Assembly (NCBI GenBank): GCA_022562895.1
Contig: JADFOK010000018.1
Location: 1 to 52,821, forward strand
Origin: Bacteroidota bacterium
GTDB taxonomy: Bacteria > Bacteroidota > Bacteroidia > Flavobacteriales > Flavobacteriaceae
Reading direction: 5' to 3'
Length of the DNA: 52,821 bases
In this document: piece after piece, positions 42,311-51,946 of the stretch
How positions within the stretch are numbered: the first letter of the stretch is position 1
Layout: the number at the start of each line of letters is the position of its first letter
Notes under the pieces: generated by a model
Seen by the model: only the letters and a program-made list of their open reading frames with translations
The model's database searches: none
What the model was told of the DNA's origin: nothing
Translations under genes and position numbers: made by a program

Positions 42311-44314
42311 TCAACTTATTAGTTCTTCTAACTTATTTTGAAGACTTTTAATCCTATCCCTTAACTTCGCTGCCAACATAAAATCTAAATCTTTCGCAGA
42401 TTTTTCCATGGCTTTACGCGTTTTTCTAATCCTCTTTTCAATTTGTGGTTTGCTTAGATATTCATTTTCAGACTCTGCTGCAAGGTTCTCATAGGGATCA
42501 AAAATATAGACTTCTTGTTTTGCTTTAATCAAGGCATTTTCAAGCGACTTTTTAATAGCTTTAGGAGTAATATTATTTACTTTGTTATAATTCTTTTGTT
42601 TTTTACGACGGTAATTGGTAGCATCTATGGTTGCTTGCATACTTTTTGTGATCCTATCAGCATACATAATTGCTTTTCCATTTAAATTGCGTGCCGCACG
42701 ACCAACAGTTTGAGTGAGTGATCGAGCAGATCGTAAAAACCCTTCTTTATCTGCGTCAAGAATTGCTACTAGGGAAACTTCAGGTAAATCTAATCCTTCC
42801 CGTAAAAGATTTACACCCACTAAAACATCAAATAATCCTAAACGTAAATCATGCATTATCTCCACTCGCTCTAGGGTATCCACATCACTATGAATATATC
42901 TGCAACGAACTTGAATTCGAGTTAAATATTTAGTCAATTCCTCTGCCATTCGTTTTGTAAGTGTTGTTACCAATATTCGCTCGTCTTTTTCTACACGTAT
43001 CTGGATCTCCTCCAATAGATCATCTATCTGGTTCAAACTTTGTCGGACTTCAATTGGGGGATCCAATAAACCTGTTGGACGAATGATTTGCTCTACATAC
43101 ACACCACCACTTATTTCCAACTCATAATCTGCGGGAGTAGCACTAATGTATATCACCTGGTTTTGCATTGCGACAAACTCTTCAAACTTTAAAGGACGAT
43201 TATCCATTGCTGAGGGTAATCTAAAACCATATTCTACCAAATTCTCTTTTCGTGATCGGTCGCCTCCATACATAGCTGAAACCTGTGGAATGGAAACATG
43301 ACTTTCATCTACAATCATTAAATAATCATCCGAAAAGAAATCTAATAAACAAAAAGGACGTGTTCCCGGCAACCTCTTATCAAGATAACGTGAGTAGTTT
43401 TCTATTCCACTACAATAGCCTAATTCTCGAATCATTTCTAAATCGAAGTTGGTACGCTCTTCAAGACGTTTTGCTTCTATATGTTTGCCAATTTCTTTAA
43501 AATAAGCTATTTGTTTAACCAAATCATCTTGAATATCTTTAATGGCTTCTTGAAGAACATCAGGGGATGTAACAAACATATTAGCAGGATAGATGTTTAG
43601 AAGGTCATATTTTTCAATAACATCATTGGTTTGTAGATTAAAAACTTCAATTTCTTCAATTTCATCTCCAAAGAAATGTATTCTATAACCATCATCTGCA
43701 TAACTTGGAAATACATCTAAGGTATCTCCTTTTATTCTGAAACTTCCAGGGAGAAACTCTTCTTCGGTTCTCGAATAAAGGCTTTGTACGAGTCTATGTA
43801 GCAATTTAGTTCGGGAAATTATTTGCCCTTTTTTTAGTTTGATAACGTTCTTCTGAAACTCTGCCGGATTACCTATTCCATATATGCAAGAAACCGATGC
43901 AACAACTATTATATCCCTTCTTCCTGAAAGTAGAGAAGAAGTGGTGCTTAAACGCATTTTTTCAATCTCTTCGTTAATTGAAAGATCTTTTTCTATATAG
44001 ATACCGCTTGCTGGAAGATATGCTTCTGGTTGGTAATAATCGTAATATGAAACAAAATACTCAACGGCATTATTTGGGAAAAACTGTTTGAACTCTGAAT
44101 ACAATTGTGCAGCTAGGGTCTTATTATGTGCTAAAACAAGAGTTGGGCGTTCTACTTTTTCAATCACATTAGCAACAGTAAAAGTCTTACCACTTCCGGT
44201 AACGCCGAGAAGGATTTGATGTTTTTCATCAGAATTTATTCCGTCTACAAGCTGTTGTATGGCTTCCGGTTGGTCACCAGTAGGGGTAAATTCTGAATAA
44301 ATTTTGAATTTCAT
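42311..44314 (-). CDS. uvrB: UvrABC system protein B
   Basis: A 667-residue damage-verifying helicase of nucleotide excision repair. Walker A GVTGSGKT (about 39-46), the beta-hairpin region YYDYYQPEAYLPASGIYIEKD (about 92-112), helicase motifs VDESHVSIPQ and GVNLLREGLDLPEV, and a C-terminal UVR domain (about 630-664, AMEKSAKDLDFMLAAKLRD) that contacts UvrC. All are complete and the length is normal. It leads the uvrB-rluF unit. The 217-bp gap before it is AT-rich, and no clear promoter was identified. Confidence 0.96.
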   Translation of the reverse strand: MKFKIYSEFTPTGDQPEAIQQLVDGINSDEKHQILLGVTGSGKTFTVANVIEKVERPTLVLAHNKTLAAQLYSEFKQFFPNNAVEYFVSYYDYYQPEAYLPASGIYIEKDLSINEEIEKMRLSTTSSLLSGRRDIIVVASVSCIYGIGNPAEFQKNVIKLKKGQIISRTKLLHRLVQSLYSRTEEEFLPGSFRIKGDTLDVFPSYADDGYRIHFFGDEIEEIEVFNLQTNDVIEKYDLLNIYPANMFVTSPDVLQEAIKDIQDDLVKQIAYFKEIGKHIEAKRLEERTNFDLEMIRELGYCSGIENYSRYLDKRLPGTRPFCLLDFFSDDYLMIVDESHVSIPQVSAMYGGDRSRKENLVEYGFRLPSAMDNRPLKFEEFVAMQNQVIYISATPADYELEISGGVYVEQIIRPTGLLDPPIEVRQSLNQIDDLLEEIQIRVEKDERILVTTLTKRMAEELTKYLTRIQVRCRYIHSDVDTLERVEIMHDLRLGLFDVLVGVNLLREGLDLPEVSLVAILDADKEGFLRSARSLTQTVGRAARNLNGKAIMYADRITKSMQATIDATNYRRKKQKNYNKVNNITPKAIKKSLENALIKAKQEVYIFDPYENLAAESENEYLSKPQIEKRIRKTRKAMEKSAKDLDFMLAAKLRDRIKSLQNKLEELIS

Positions 44315-44531
44315 AATGTATCAATCCTTTATAAAACTAAGTAAATAGTAAGTCAGTGTAATAGATTACCGGAACTTTAATTAACTGATTAGAGTTTAAT
44401 TTCGACAAATATTTCTGTTCCTTTTTATTATATGCTACCTATATTTCACCACTTTTTAATCTAGGAATATTGTGATTAAACCTAAGGATATTTTTTTTAA
44501 TTTTGGCTAGCAAATGAATAATTAAATTGTT

Positions 44532-45035
44532 TTAGTTTAGGTTTTCATTAAAATCTATATCATCGTATTCATTTGGATAAAGGCCGCTATAATCATCTTC
44601 CTCAGAGTCTTCAGCTATAAACTCTTTTTTGGGAGATACTTCAGGGATATCTCCAACAGCAAACATTAGATTGGGATAACTTTGTTCCTCTTCCGATTCT
44701 GCAATATCAGCAAGTTCAATTAAAAAGGTCCACATATTTATAAAATCGTAAACATAAATAAGTTTTGTTTGACTTTTATCTGTTACCTCGTCAATAAATG
44801 TTTCATTCATTACTCTCAGGCTATCATTTCCTTCATTCATATTATATAAAACAATTTCTTCACCTTGTTTCCAAATTTCATTACTTAAATAAAAGGAAGC
44901 CATTTCTTGGCCGGCAAATCCAAATGATTGAGTAATGGCGTTATGAAAATCTTCTAAAGTGGCCTTAGCTTCAATTTCAATATCTCGAAACACATCTTCT
45001 TGTGCGTCTAATATTATTCTGAAACGATAAATCAT
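44532..45035 (-). CDS. pRiA4b ORF-3-like protein (IS1096 passenger TnpR-like family)
   Basis: A 167-residue acidic protein with the start pattern of the plasmid pRiA4b ORF-3 family (YRFRIILDAQEDVFRDIEIEAKATLEDFHNAI, then FGFAGQEMASFYLSN). It has a very acidic C-terminus. Despite the family's name, no transposase or terminal repeats are present and the gene looks like a chromosomal resident. Its function is unknown. On the minus strand TATATTTG at 45055-45062 could be its -7 element. Confidence 0.78.
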   Translation of the reverse strand: MIYRFRIILDAQEDVFRDIEIEAKATLEDFHNAITQSFGFAGQEMASFYLSNEIWKQGEEIVLYNMNEGNDSLRVMNETFIDEVTDKSQTKLIYVYDFINMWTFLIELADIAESEEEQSYPNLMFAVGDIPEVSPKKEFIAEDSEEDDYSGLYPNEYDDIDFNENLN

Positions 45036-45074
45036 ACCCTATTAATTAAGGGTACAAATATATTATTTTAAAGC

Positions 45075-46088
45075 TTATTTACTAAATCTATGTAGTGTAA
45101 ATGTCATACCCGCTAGTAGAAAAAAAGCAGTAACTTGATGTAAAACTCCTAATAAAACAGGCACTTGTAAAAGCAATGTAAAAACACCAAGTACAAACTG
45201 AACAATCACTAATACAAGTAATAAGTTAATAGATTTTTTTTGAAGTGACGTTAGGCCTAAATTTCTAGTTTTAAACCAAATATAAATAATTGAAATAGCA
45301 ACTATAAATGCTAAGTAACGATGTATAAATTGAACGCCACTTTTCCCTTCTATAAAATTTTTCCAAACAGGAGTTCGTTCTATTATCACAGATTCGTGAA
45401 TAAATTTTCCATCATTCATTAAGGGCCAATGGTTGTGTATCAATCCAGCATCTAAACCTGCAACAAAGGCCCCCCATATAATTTGAAGTAATAAAAATAC
45501 AAAGGCTATTCGTATTATATTTCTTAATCTTTTGCTGATATCCTTTTTTTGAGGATACTTAATATCTAAAGCTACCCATAATGCAAAACTAAACGTAATA
45601 AAAGCCATTATTAAATGCATTGCCAACCTATAATGACTTACATCAGGTCGGTTAACCAAACCACTAATAACCATATACCAGCCTAAAAATCCCTGGAACC
45701 CTCCCAAAATGAGTAAGATGATACATTTCTTAATAGTAGAACTGGAAAGTTGTTTTTTTAATAAAAAATATAGAAAAGGAACTAAGAAAACCACACCTAA
45801 AAGCCGTCCAATAACTCTGTGAAGCCACTCCCAAAAATAGATGTCTTTGAAATCTTGTAAATCAAAATCCTTATTGATTTTTTGATACTCAGGATATTTT
45901 TTATAAAGATCGAAAGCTTCTTGCCATTGAATATCATTTAATGGAGGTAAAGTACCTGAAATCAGCTTATAATTAGAAATAGATAATCCAGAATGAGTTA
46001 ATCTGGTAATCCCACCTACTATTACCATTATAAAAATTAGAATACAGCCAGTAAGGAGCCAGTAAATAACACGATTATTGTCTTTCAT
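45075..46088 (-). CDS. ctaA: Heme A synthase (COX15/CtaA family)
   Basis: A 337-residue membrane protein with eight hydrophobic helices that converts heme O to heme A for cytochrome oxidase. The His motifs typical of the family are present: RLTHSGLSIS (about 27-36), WLHRVIGRLLG (about 88-98), HYRLAMHLIMAF (about 152-163), HNHWPLMN (about 220), HRYLAFIVA (about 255) and LHQVTAFFL (about 317). The DxQWQ-like loop DIQWQEAFDLYKKYPEY indicates the COX15 (proteobacterial/mitochondrial) subtype. No other oxidase assembly gene is adjacent. Confidence 0.92.
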   Translation of the reverse strand: MKDNNRVIYWLLTGCILIFIMVIVGGITRLTHSGLSISNYKLISGTLPPLNDIQWQEAFDLYKKYPEYQKINKDFDLQDFKDIYFWEWLHRVIGRLLGVVFLVPFLYFLLKKQLSSSTIKKCIILLILGGFQGFLGWYMVISGLVNRPDVSHYRLAMHLIMAFITFSFALWVALDIKYPQKKDISKRLRNIIRIAFVFLLLQIIWGAFVAGLDAGLIHNHWPLMNDGKFIHESVIIERTPVWKNFIEGKSGVQFIHRYLAFIVAISIIYIWFKTRNLGLTSLQKKSINLLLVLVIVQFVLGVFTLLLQVPVLLGVLHQVTAFFLLAGMTFTLHRFSK

Positions 46089-46137
46089 AGATTGCTTTTG
46101 TTTAAGCTCTTGGATTTTAAAGTACCATCCATGATTA

Positions 46138-47565
46138 CTATTTTACTGGATTTAACCCCATTTCTTTTCCTTTTTGTAACATATAGGATTTTGCATCTTC
46201 ATATTCATTAGGAATTTCACCTTCCAAAATGGCTTCTTTAATGGCGTCTTTAATAATTCCTATTTCTCGAGAGGGCCTCAAACCAAAAGTTTTCATAATT
46301 TCATCACCGGTAACAGGGGGTTGAAAATTACGGATATGATCGCGTTCTTCGACTTCAATTATTTTTTCTCTTACTTTTTTAAAATTACTGAGATATTTTT
46401 TAAATTTATTTGGATCCTTGGTAGTTATATCAGCTTCACAAAGCGTCATTAGATCATCAATATAATCACCTGAATCGAAAATGAGTCTGCGAATAGCACT
46501 ATCTGTAACGTCGGTTGCAATAACTATAGGTCGTGAACTCATCAATACCATTTTCTGAACGAATTTCATATTGTTGTTCAAAGGCATTTTAAGGCGCTTA
46601 AATATTTTGTAAACCATTTTAGAACCAACAAATTCATGTCTATGAAAAGTCCATCCCAACTTTTCATCAAATTTTTTAGTGGGAACTTTACCAATATCAT
46701 GTAATAAAGCTGCCCACCTTAACCATACATTATTTGTTGATTTAGCAATATTGTCAACAACTTCAAGTGTATGCCAAAAATTATCTTTATGACGTTGACC
46801 TTCAATATCATCAACTCCTTTTAGCGATGATAATTCTGGTAAAATATAAGGTAATAATTTAGTTTTGTTTAATATTCCAAATCCTATGGATGGCTTTTCC
46901 GAAGCTAATATTTTATGAAGTTCATCGGCGATTCGTTCTTTTGATATTATATTTAAACGATTTGCATTTAGAGCAATAGCCTCAAAAGATTTTATTTCAA
47001 TAGTAAACTGTAATTGTGTAGCAAAACGGATAGCCCTTAACATTCGCAAGGGATCATCACTATAAGTTATATTGGGATCGAGAGGGGTACGGATAAGTTT
47101 ACCTTTCAAATCCTTTATTCCATTAAAAGGGTCTAATAACCTGCCAAAAGTTGATTCTTGAAGACTTAACGCCAATGAATTTATAGTAAAATCTCTTCGG
47201 TTTTGATCATCTTCCAAAGTGCCATTTTCTATAGAAGGATTACGACTATCCTGTTTATATGATTCTTTTCTGGCACCTACAAATTCTAATTCTATAGATC
47301 CGGATTTTAACATCGCTGTACCAAAATTTTTAAAAACGGATACTTTAGGTTTTCCGGGGAGAAGTTGTGAAACCTCTTTTGCAAGATCAATACCACTTCC
47401 TATTGCAACAATATCTATATCTTTAGAATCTTCTCTTTTTAATATATAATCACGCACATAGCCGCCAATAACATAACTTTCTAATTTTAGGTTTGAGGCG
47501 GCCTGAGAAACCGTTTTAAAGACAGGATGTTCAATAGCGTTTTTAAAATATTGAAAATTAGACAT
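46138..47565 (-). CDS. cca: CCA tRNA nucleotidyltransferase with HD domain
   Basis: A 475-residue class II nucleotidyltransferase that adds or repairs the 3' CCA of tRNA. The catalytic motif VIGGYVRDYILKREDSKDID (about 32-51) holds the DxD metal site, and EDDQNRRDFTINSLAL is motif B. RNA-binding helices follow. An HD phosphohydrolase domain (about 255-370, [17 protein letters not shown]) is complete. Together this is the usual Bacteroidota arrangement. It starts 4 bp after the tsaC/sua5 gene, so they are probably cotranscribed. Confidence 0.93.
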   Translation of the reverse strand: MSNFQYFKNAIEHPVFKTVSQAASNLKLESYVIGGYVRDYILKREDSKDIDIVAIGSGIDLAKEVSQLLPGKPKVSVFKNFGTAMLKSGSIELEFVGARKESYKQDSRNPSIENGTLEDDQNRRDFTINSLALSLQESTFGRLLDPFNGIKDLKGKLIRTPLDPNITYSDDPLRMLRAIRFATQLQFTIEIKSFEAIALNANRLNIISKERIADELHKILASEKPSIGFGILNKTKLLPYILPELSSLKGVDDIEGQRHKDNFWHTLEVVDNIAKSTNNVWLRWAALLHDIGKVPTKKFDEKLGWTFHRHEFVGSKMVYKIFKRLKMPLNNNMKFVQKMVLMSSRPIVIATDVTDSAIRRLIFDSGDYIDDLMTLCEADITTKDPNKFKKYLSNFKKVREKIIEVEERDHIRNFQPPVTGDEIMKTFGLRPSREIGIIKDAIKEAILEGEIPNEYEDAKSYMLQKGKEMGLNPVK

Positions 47566-47569
47566 ACCA

Positions 47570-48136
47570 TTATTTACGTATAATCTGAACAGTTCCGTCG
47601 GTTTTCAACTTAATGATAGTCGATGGCTTTGCAGATTTTTTATTGCGTTGCAAATTTACAACATAGTCAACCCCTTCCAAAATGACTGTACTTATTTCTT
47701 GAAAGTTATTAGGAGCTGTTTTATCACTTAAATTTCCAGAAGTAGAAACAATAGGGCGTTTTAATTTTCTTATAAGTTGATTACAAAAGGGGTCTTTAAC
47801 TACTCGAAATGCTAGTGAGTTATCTTCAGCTATAAGATTTTCGGCAATGTGAAGAGGACGGTCATAGATTATCGTGGTTGGTTTTACAGCATATTTTAAC
47901 AGGTCGTAGATCACTTCGGGGATTTCTTCAACATATTGATTAAGCATTTTAAAATCACAAACAAGACAAATCATGGACTTACTTTCGGGGCGTTTTTTTA
48001 ATGAATAGATTTTTTCGACAGCTTCAGCATTAGTAGCATCACAGCCAATACCCCAGATGGTATCTGTAGGGTAGAGTATGAGACCTCCTTTTTTTAAGGT
48101 ATCTAGACATTTATTTATTTCTGCTATCATATACAT
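47570..48136 (-). CDS. L-threonylcarbamoyladenylate synthase (Sua5/YciO/YrdC)
   Basis: A 188-residue enzyme that makes threonylcarbamoyl-AMP for the t6A37 modification of tRNAs reading ANN codons. The fold starts LKKGGLILYPTDTIWGIGCDA. KRPESKSMICLV and the SxSGNxS loop (PIVSTSGNLSDKTAP) are the nucleotide and threonine sites. I start at the ATG at 48134-48136; an ATG two codons downstream is equally possible. It lacks the C-terminal Sua5 extension, so it is a TsaC-type protein. It shares a tRNA-maturation unit with cca. Confidence 0.88.
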   Translation of the reverse strand: MYMIAEINKCLDTLKKGGLILYPTDTIWGIGCDATNAEAVEKIYSLKKRPESKSMICLVCDFKMLNQYVEEIPEVIYDLLKYAVKPTTIIYDRPLHIAENLIAEDNSLAFRVVKDPFCNQLIRKLKRPIVSTSGNLSDKTAPNNFQEISTVILEGVDYVVNLQRNKKSAKPSTIIKLKTDGTVQIIRK

Positions 48137-48227
48137 TGATTTATTGATCTTAATATACTTTATCGCTCTAATATTCAAATTTAATTTTTTTTCATTTTAT
48201 TCTTTATAAAAAAAGCATTACAAGATT

Positions 48228-49082
48228 TTAAGACATTTTAGTATAATAAATGCCTAATTTTTTTTTAAAATTCTTAAAGTAATATTTCCAATAGGATAAA
48301 AACGCATTAATAAAACTTTGGGGAATCCATTTAGAAAGTGGAATAACATTATTATTGATAAGATTTTTTTGGGTTGTTAGAATTTCAAAATTTTCAAAAA
48401 AATCGTTCAAATTTACTTTACCATATCCAGTAAATTCATTGACTTTATTTTCCTGATGAATTATTGAAGTCCATATTCTGGTATTTCGTATTTGTAAAAT
48501 ATTTTTTTCTCTTTTCCAGTGTGCATGTCGGATGATATGCCAAATAGTTATTGGATTATGATTTTTTTCAATTAGAGTAATAAATGGATTATGCTGCTGT
48601 AATTTTTTCCCTATCTTAATTGTAGGTTGTGTTTGAATAGTGTAGCCATTTATAAAATCCAAAGCCATAAAATCTTGATTATTAAATTTTTTTTGAACCT
48701 CATCAATATAATATTTGCTAATACAGTCATCATTATCTAATCTGCTTGTAATTATGTAATCTTCAGTATAGTCTTCTATATATGATCTTATAGAAGGCAG
48801 AAAATTAGACATGCCATCAATAAAAAGGGGAATAAAATTACTCATTTTAATCTCTAGAGTAGCAATTAGTTTTTTGTATTCCTCGGGAGTGGAAATATCA
48901 AAAAATACCAACCATTTAAAATATTTATTAGTTTGAGAAGCTACACTTGGAAAACAAAAATCTGTAAAAAGTTGAAAACGATTTTTATGCCACTCATCTG
49001 TAAGGACGGCTTTATTTTTTTTATCGGTATTCCATTCCATCGCTCGTAAGTTAAAACGAGTGATTAAAAAGTGATTGAACAT
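48228..49082 (-). CDS. Putative rhamnosyl transferase family glycosyltransferase
   Basis: A 284-residue protein resembling the putative rhamnosyl transferase family (PF11316). It opens MFNHFLITRFNLR, continues WLVFFDISTPEEYKKLI (about 63-79), and has a DxD-type motif in SRLDNDDCISKYYID (about 113-127). These suggest a GT-A-like fold with metal-bound nucleotide sugar. The sugar and acceptor are unknown. It begins the surface-polysaccharide group that runs to 51891. Confidence 0.78.
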   Translation of the reverse strand: MFNHFLITRFNLRAMEWNTDKKNKAVLTDEWHKNRFQLFTDFCFPSVASQTNKYFKWLVFFDISTPEEYKKLIATLEIKMSNFIPLFIDGMSNFLPSIRSYIEDYTEDYIITSRLDNDDCISKYYIDEVQKKFNNQDFMALDFINGYTIQTQPTIKIGKKLQQHNPFITLIEKNHNPITIWHIIRHAHWKREKNILQIRNTRIWTSIIHQENKVNEFTGYGKVNLNDFFENFEILTTQKNLINNNVIPLSKWIPQSFINAFLSYWKYYFKNFKKKLGIYYTKMS

Positions 49083-49228
49083 ATAAAGATTAATTTTTGA
49101 ACCCTATATTTGCAATACTACAATTTTCTTATAGAAAAATTAAGATTGTGATTTTTATATATTTAAGCTATTAGGATTTTTATAAAAGGACCTATTCGTC
49201 TAAAAATTTAGCATAAAGAAATTATTTT

Positions 49229-49996
49229 ATGAAAGAAAAAGAGGTTAAGTTTTTTATTAAAAATCATAAGAAAATAAGTGAGAATTTATTAACTGAAATA
49301 ATTGATGATTTCGATAACCTTAGGGAAGGCAAAGGAAAAAGAAATGTAATAAAAATAATAAAGATTAATGGTGTTGTACTAAATATAAAATCTTTTAAAT
49401 TACCAAATCTTATAAATAGAATCGTTTATAATTATTTTAGAAAATCGAAGGCTAGACGTTCTTTTGAGTATGGAAATAAGCTAATTAAATTGGGTGTAAA
49501 AACACCTATTCCAATAGCTTTTTTTGAGTATTCTACCTTATTTTATTTTAAAAAAAGCTATTATGTTAGCGAGCAATTATTATATGATTTAACTTATAGA
49601 GAATTGATAAATAATAAAACCTATCCCGATTTTGAAAATATTTTAAGAGCTTTTACCCGTTTTACTTTTAAGTTACATGAAAGTGGGATTAATTTTTTAG
49701 ATCATTCTCCAGGTAATACACTTATCAAAAAAACCAATGAAGGATATGAATTTTATTTGGTTGACTTGAACAGAATGAAATTTCAAAAAATGGATTTTCA
49801 AGCTAGAATGAAAAATTTTGCTAAACTTTCTCCAAAAGACGACATGTTAGATATAATGTGTGATGAATATGCTAAATTATATCCATTAAAGTCAAAGAAT
49901 AAAATTTTAGATATGATGTATTATTATTCAAATAAATTTTCAACCTATTATAATAAACAAGAAAAATTTAAAAAGCGTTATTATTTTTGGAGATGA
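49229..49996 (+). CDS. LPS kinase-like protein (InaA/Kdo kinase family)
   Basis: A 255-residue protein with the atypical kinase fold of lipopolysaccharide core kinases. It has a glycine-poor N-lobe with a Lys (VLNIKSFKLPN, about 55) and the catalytic loop GINFLDHSPGNTLI (about 155-168, Asp then Asn). The metal motif is LVDLNRMKF (about 178-186), with DLN in place of DFG. This fits the Kdo kinase (KdkA)/InaA group. It probably phosphorylates a lipid A-core sugar, but the substrate is unproven. It is the only plus-strand gene in the glycosyltransferase group. Confidence 0.77.
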   Translation: MKEKEVKFFIKNHKKISENLLTEIIDDFDNLREGKGKRNVIKIIKINGVVLNIKSFKLPNLINRIVYNYFRKSKARRSFEYGNKLIKLGVKTPIPIAFFEYSTLFYFKKSYYVSEQLLYDLTYRELINNKTYPDFENILRAFTRFTFKLHESGINFLDHSPGNTLIKKTNEGYEFYLVDLNRMKFQKMDFQARMKNFAKLSPKDDMLDIMCDEYAKLYPLKSKNKILDMMYYYSNKFSTYYNKQEKFKKRYYFWR

Positions 49997-50014
49997 AAAT
50001 AATATTGAAATTAT

Positions 50015-50782
50015 TTACATCCGGTTTTTTCTTAATAGCCATAGTTTAACATAGCGCATAAAAACAGTATATCCTTGTATATAACCAATAACTAACCCCG
50101 GGACACCGTCTCTAAAACCACTTTGCAAAATATAATGTTTAAAGAATCCCCATAATGGTTTAAGTATAAAATGGTAAGGTGTCAAACGGCCTGTCTTTTC
50201 ATCATATTCTTTAGCTTGTAAACTTGCATACTTAGATATTTTATGGAAGTAATTATCAAGTGTGACGTAAGTATTATGGGACATTTTTTCTTTTAATATT
50301 CCTACTTTACCCTCAGTAATTATTTCTTCGTGAACACTTTTGTCATTATACCTGCAATAGTCTCTACGGAATAAACGAATTACTCTATCATTGCGCCACC
50401 CGCTATAATGTATTTTTTGTCCCATAAAATGATTCATACGATGGATCCAGAATCCGGAATAATGATTGATATCCTGGGATTTTAATACTTCGAGAATTTC
50501 TTTTTTTAATTTGGGAGTTATTCGTTCGTCAGCATCAACTAATAAAATCCATTCATGGGATGCCTGAGGAATTGCCCAGTTTTTTTGAGAAGAATAAGAA
50601 TCAAATTCTCTTTGAATAATGAAATTAGTATATTCTTTAGCAATTTCTACAGTTCTGTCTTTGCTGTAGGAATCGACAACCATAATTTCGTCTGCAAAAG
50701 AAACGGATTCCAACACACCTCTTATATTGTGTTCTTCATTACCTGTTGTAATTATTGCGGTTAATTTTTTAACTTCCATCAT
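50015..50782 (-). CDS. Family 2 glycosyltransferase, WaaE/KdtX-like
   Basis: A 255-residue GT-A enzyme. Nucleotide-sugar site AIITTGNEEHNIRGVLES (about 9-26), DSYSKDRTVEIAKEY (about 37-51), and the DxD motif LLVDADERI (about 75-83). A later HYSGFWIHRMNHFMGQKIHYSGWRNDRV-type region (cut here into two parts: HYSGFWIHRMN near 98 and HYSGWRNDRVIRLFRR near 116) is typical of the LPS-core glycosyltransferases WaaE/KdtX. It probably adds a core sugar to LPS. It is not adjacent to coaD as waaE is in enterobacteria. Confidence 0.82.
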   Translation of the reverse strand: MMEVKKLTAIITTGNEEHNIRGVLESVSFADEIMVVDSYSKDRTVEIAKEYTNFIIQREFDSYSSQKNWAIPQASHEWILLVDADERITPKLKKEILEVLKSQDINHYSGFWIHRMNHFMGQKIHYSGWRNDRVIRLFRRDYCRYNDKSVHEEIITEGKVGILKEKMSHNTYVTLDNYFHKISKYASLQAKEYDEKTGRLTPYHFILKPLWGFFKHYILQSGFRDGVPGLVIGYIQGYTVFMRYVKLWLLRKNRM

Positions 50783-50811
50783 TAAAAATATGATCTATTA
50801 TGGCAACAAAT

Positions 50812-51891
50812 TTAATTTTTTTTTAATGTAAATGGATGACTATAAGTTTTTAATGTGAAATATTTTAGCTTCTTTCTTATCTTATACTTCCTTATAATAT
50901 TTAGGGGTTTATTAGAAATGTGCGATTTATCCTTATGAATAGAGTATATACAGGCTTCAATTATTCGTTCACTTGATTTACCATCGAAATATGGGTGAAA
51001 TTTGTTAATAGAGGTTTCTATAATCGATATTATTTCACTTGGATATTGTAATGCTCGGTCAAATAAGGATTTTAGCTTTTCAATTTCAGTTACATGAATC
51101 AAATAGCTTTCTGAAGTTGAGTTGTTATAGACAACTGCAGGTTTTTTTTGTAAAACAAATTCTTGAATTGCAGATGTTGTATCAGCAAAAAGAATGTGTG
51201 CTTTTTTGTATAGTGGAATTAAATCTACTGTATCCCGGAAGGTAAAATATCGTCCGTTTAAAGATTTCCATTTAGTTAAAATTTCGGAATCCATTTTAGG
51301 GTGAAGTACCATATTAAAATGATAATTTCCTGTTGTAGCTAACCTTGAAATTTCTTTAAACACCTCGTTATTATGTGCTAAACTTAATCTTGGCGTAAAG
51401 GTTGAAGCTATTAGTATGTTTGGAAAAGTATCTTTCTTATAATCCTCTAAAGGGAATAGAGGGTCTACTTTAGACCACCCAGTTTCAACTACTTCAAAAT
51501 GAGGGTGTTTTAAGGCTTGTTTTTTGAAAAAGACTGTGGTAGAAGGGCCTTGAGTACAATATAAATCGAAAAAGCCTCTAATTCTAAAATGACTAAACTT
51601 ATTCTTTTTTGAAGGTCTTTTCTGTGCATTAAAACCGTGAAAAACCTGAACTTTTAATCCCGTAATAAAATCTGGAACTATGTTAGTAATGCAAAGGACA
51701 ATATCTGGTTTATAATGGATTACTTCTTTGATGGTATACAAAACAATTTCTTCTGAATGAAAATTCATATATGTATCATTAATATCAGAAAACCATTTAA
51801 CAGTATCACCCCTATCTTCGATCTCCTTTTGAAGTGGTTTTCCTACAGGAATCGCATAAGAATATGATATGTATATAAGAAATTTATACAT
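50812..51891 (-). CDS. GT-B fold transferase, CDP-glycerol glycerophosphotransferase-like
   Basis: A 359-residue protein with a two-domain Rossmann pattern. The N-terminal half has VQVFHGFNAQKRPSKKNKF (about 87-105) and the C-terminal half has HILFADTTSAIQEFVLQKKP (about 234-253). Both resemble the glycosyl/glycerophosphate transferases that make teichoic-acid-like or capsular polymers; FADTTSAIQEF is the nucleotide-contact motif. It could also be a capsule or O-antigen transferase. It lies 29 bp upstream of the GT2 gene on the same strand and could be cotranscribed. Confidence 0.72.
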   Translation of the reverse strand: MYKFLIYISYSYAIPVGKPLQKEIEDRGDTVKWFSDINDTYMNFHSEEIVLYTIKEVIHYKPDIVLCITNIVPDFITGLKVQVFHGFNAQKRPSKKNKFSHFRIRGFFDLYCTQGPSTTVFFKKQALKHPHFEVVETGWSKVDPLFPLEDYKKDTFPNILIASTFTPRLSLAHNNEVFKEISRLATTGNYHFNMVLHPKMDSEILTKWKSLNGRYFTFRDTVDLIPLYKKAHILFADTTSAIQEFVLQKKPAVVYNNSTSESYLIHVTEIEKLKSLFDRALQYPSEIISIIETSINKFHPYFDGKSSERIIEACIYSIHKDKSHISNKPLNIIRKYKIRKKLKYFTLKTYSHPFTLKKN

Positions 51892-51946
51892 GAAAACTAA
51901 AACTGTTTTTCACAAATCTCATAAGAGTTGAATTTTTGAATAGTAC

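Noticed and set aside
44532..45035. Possible insertion-sequence passenger gene
   Set aside because: The family name mentions IS1096 and TnpR, but there is no transposase, no terminal inverted repeat and no target-site duplication around it.
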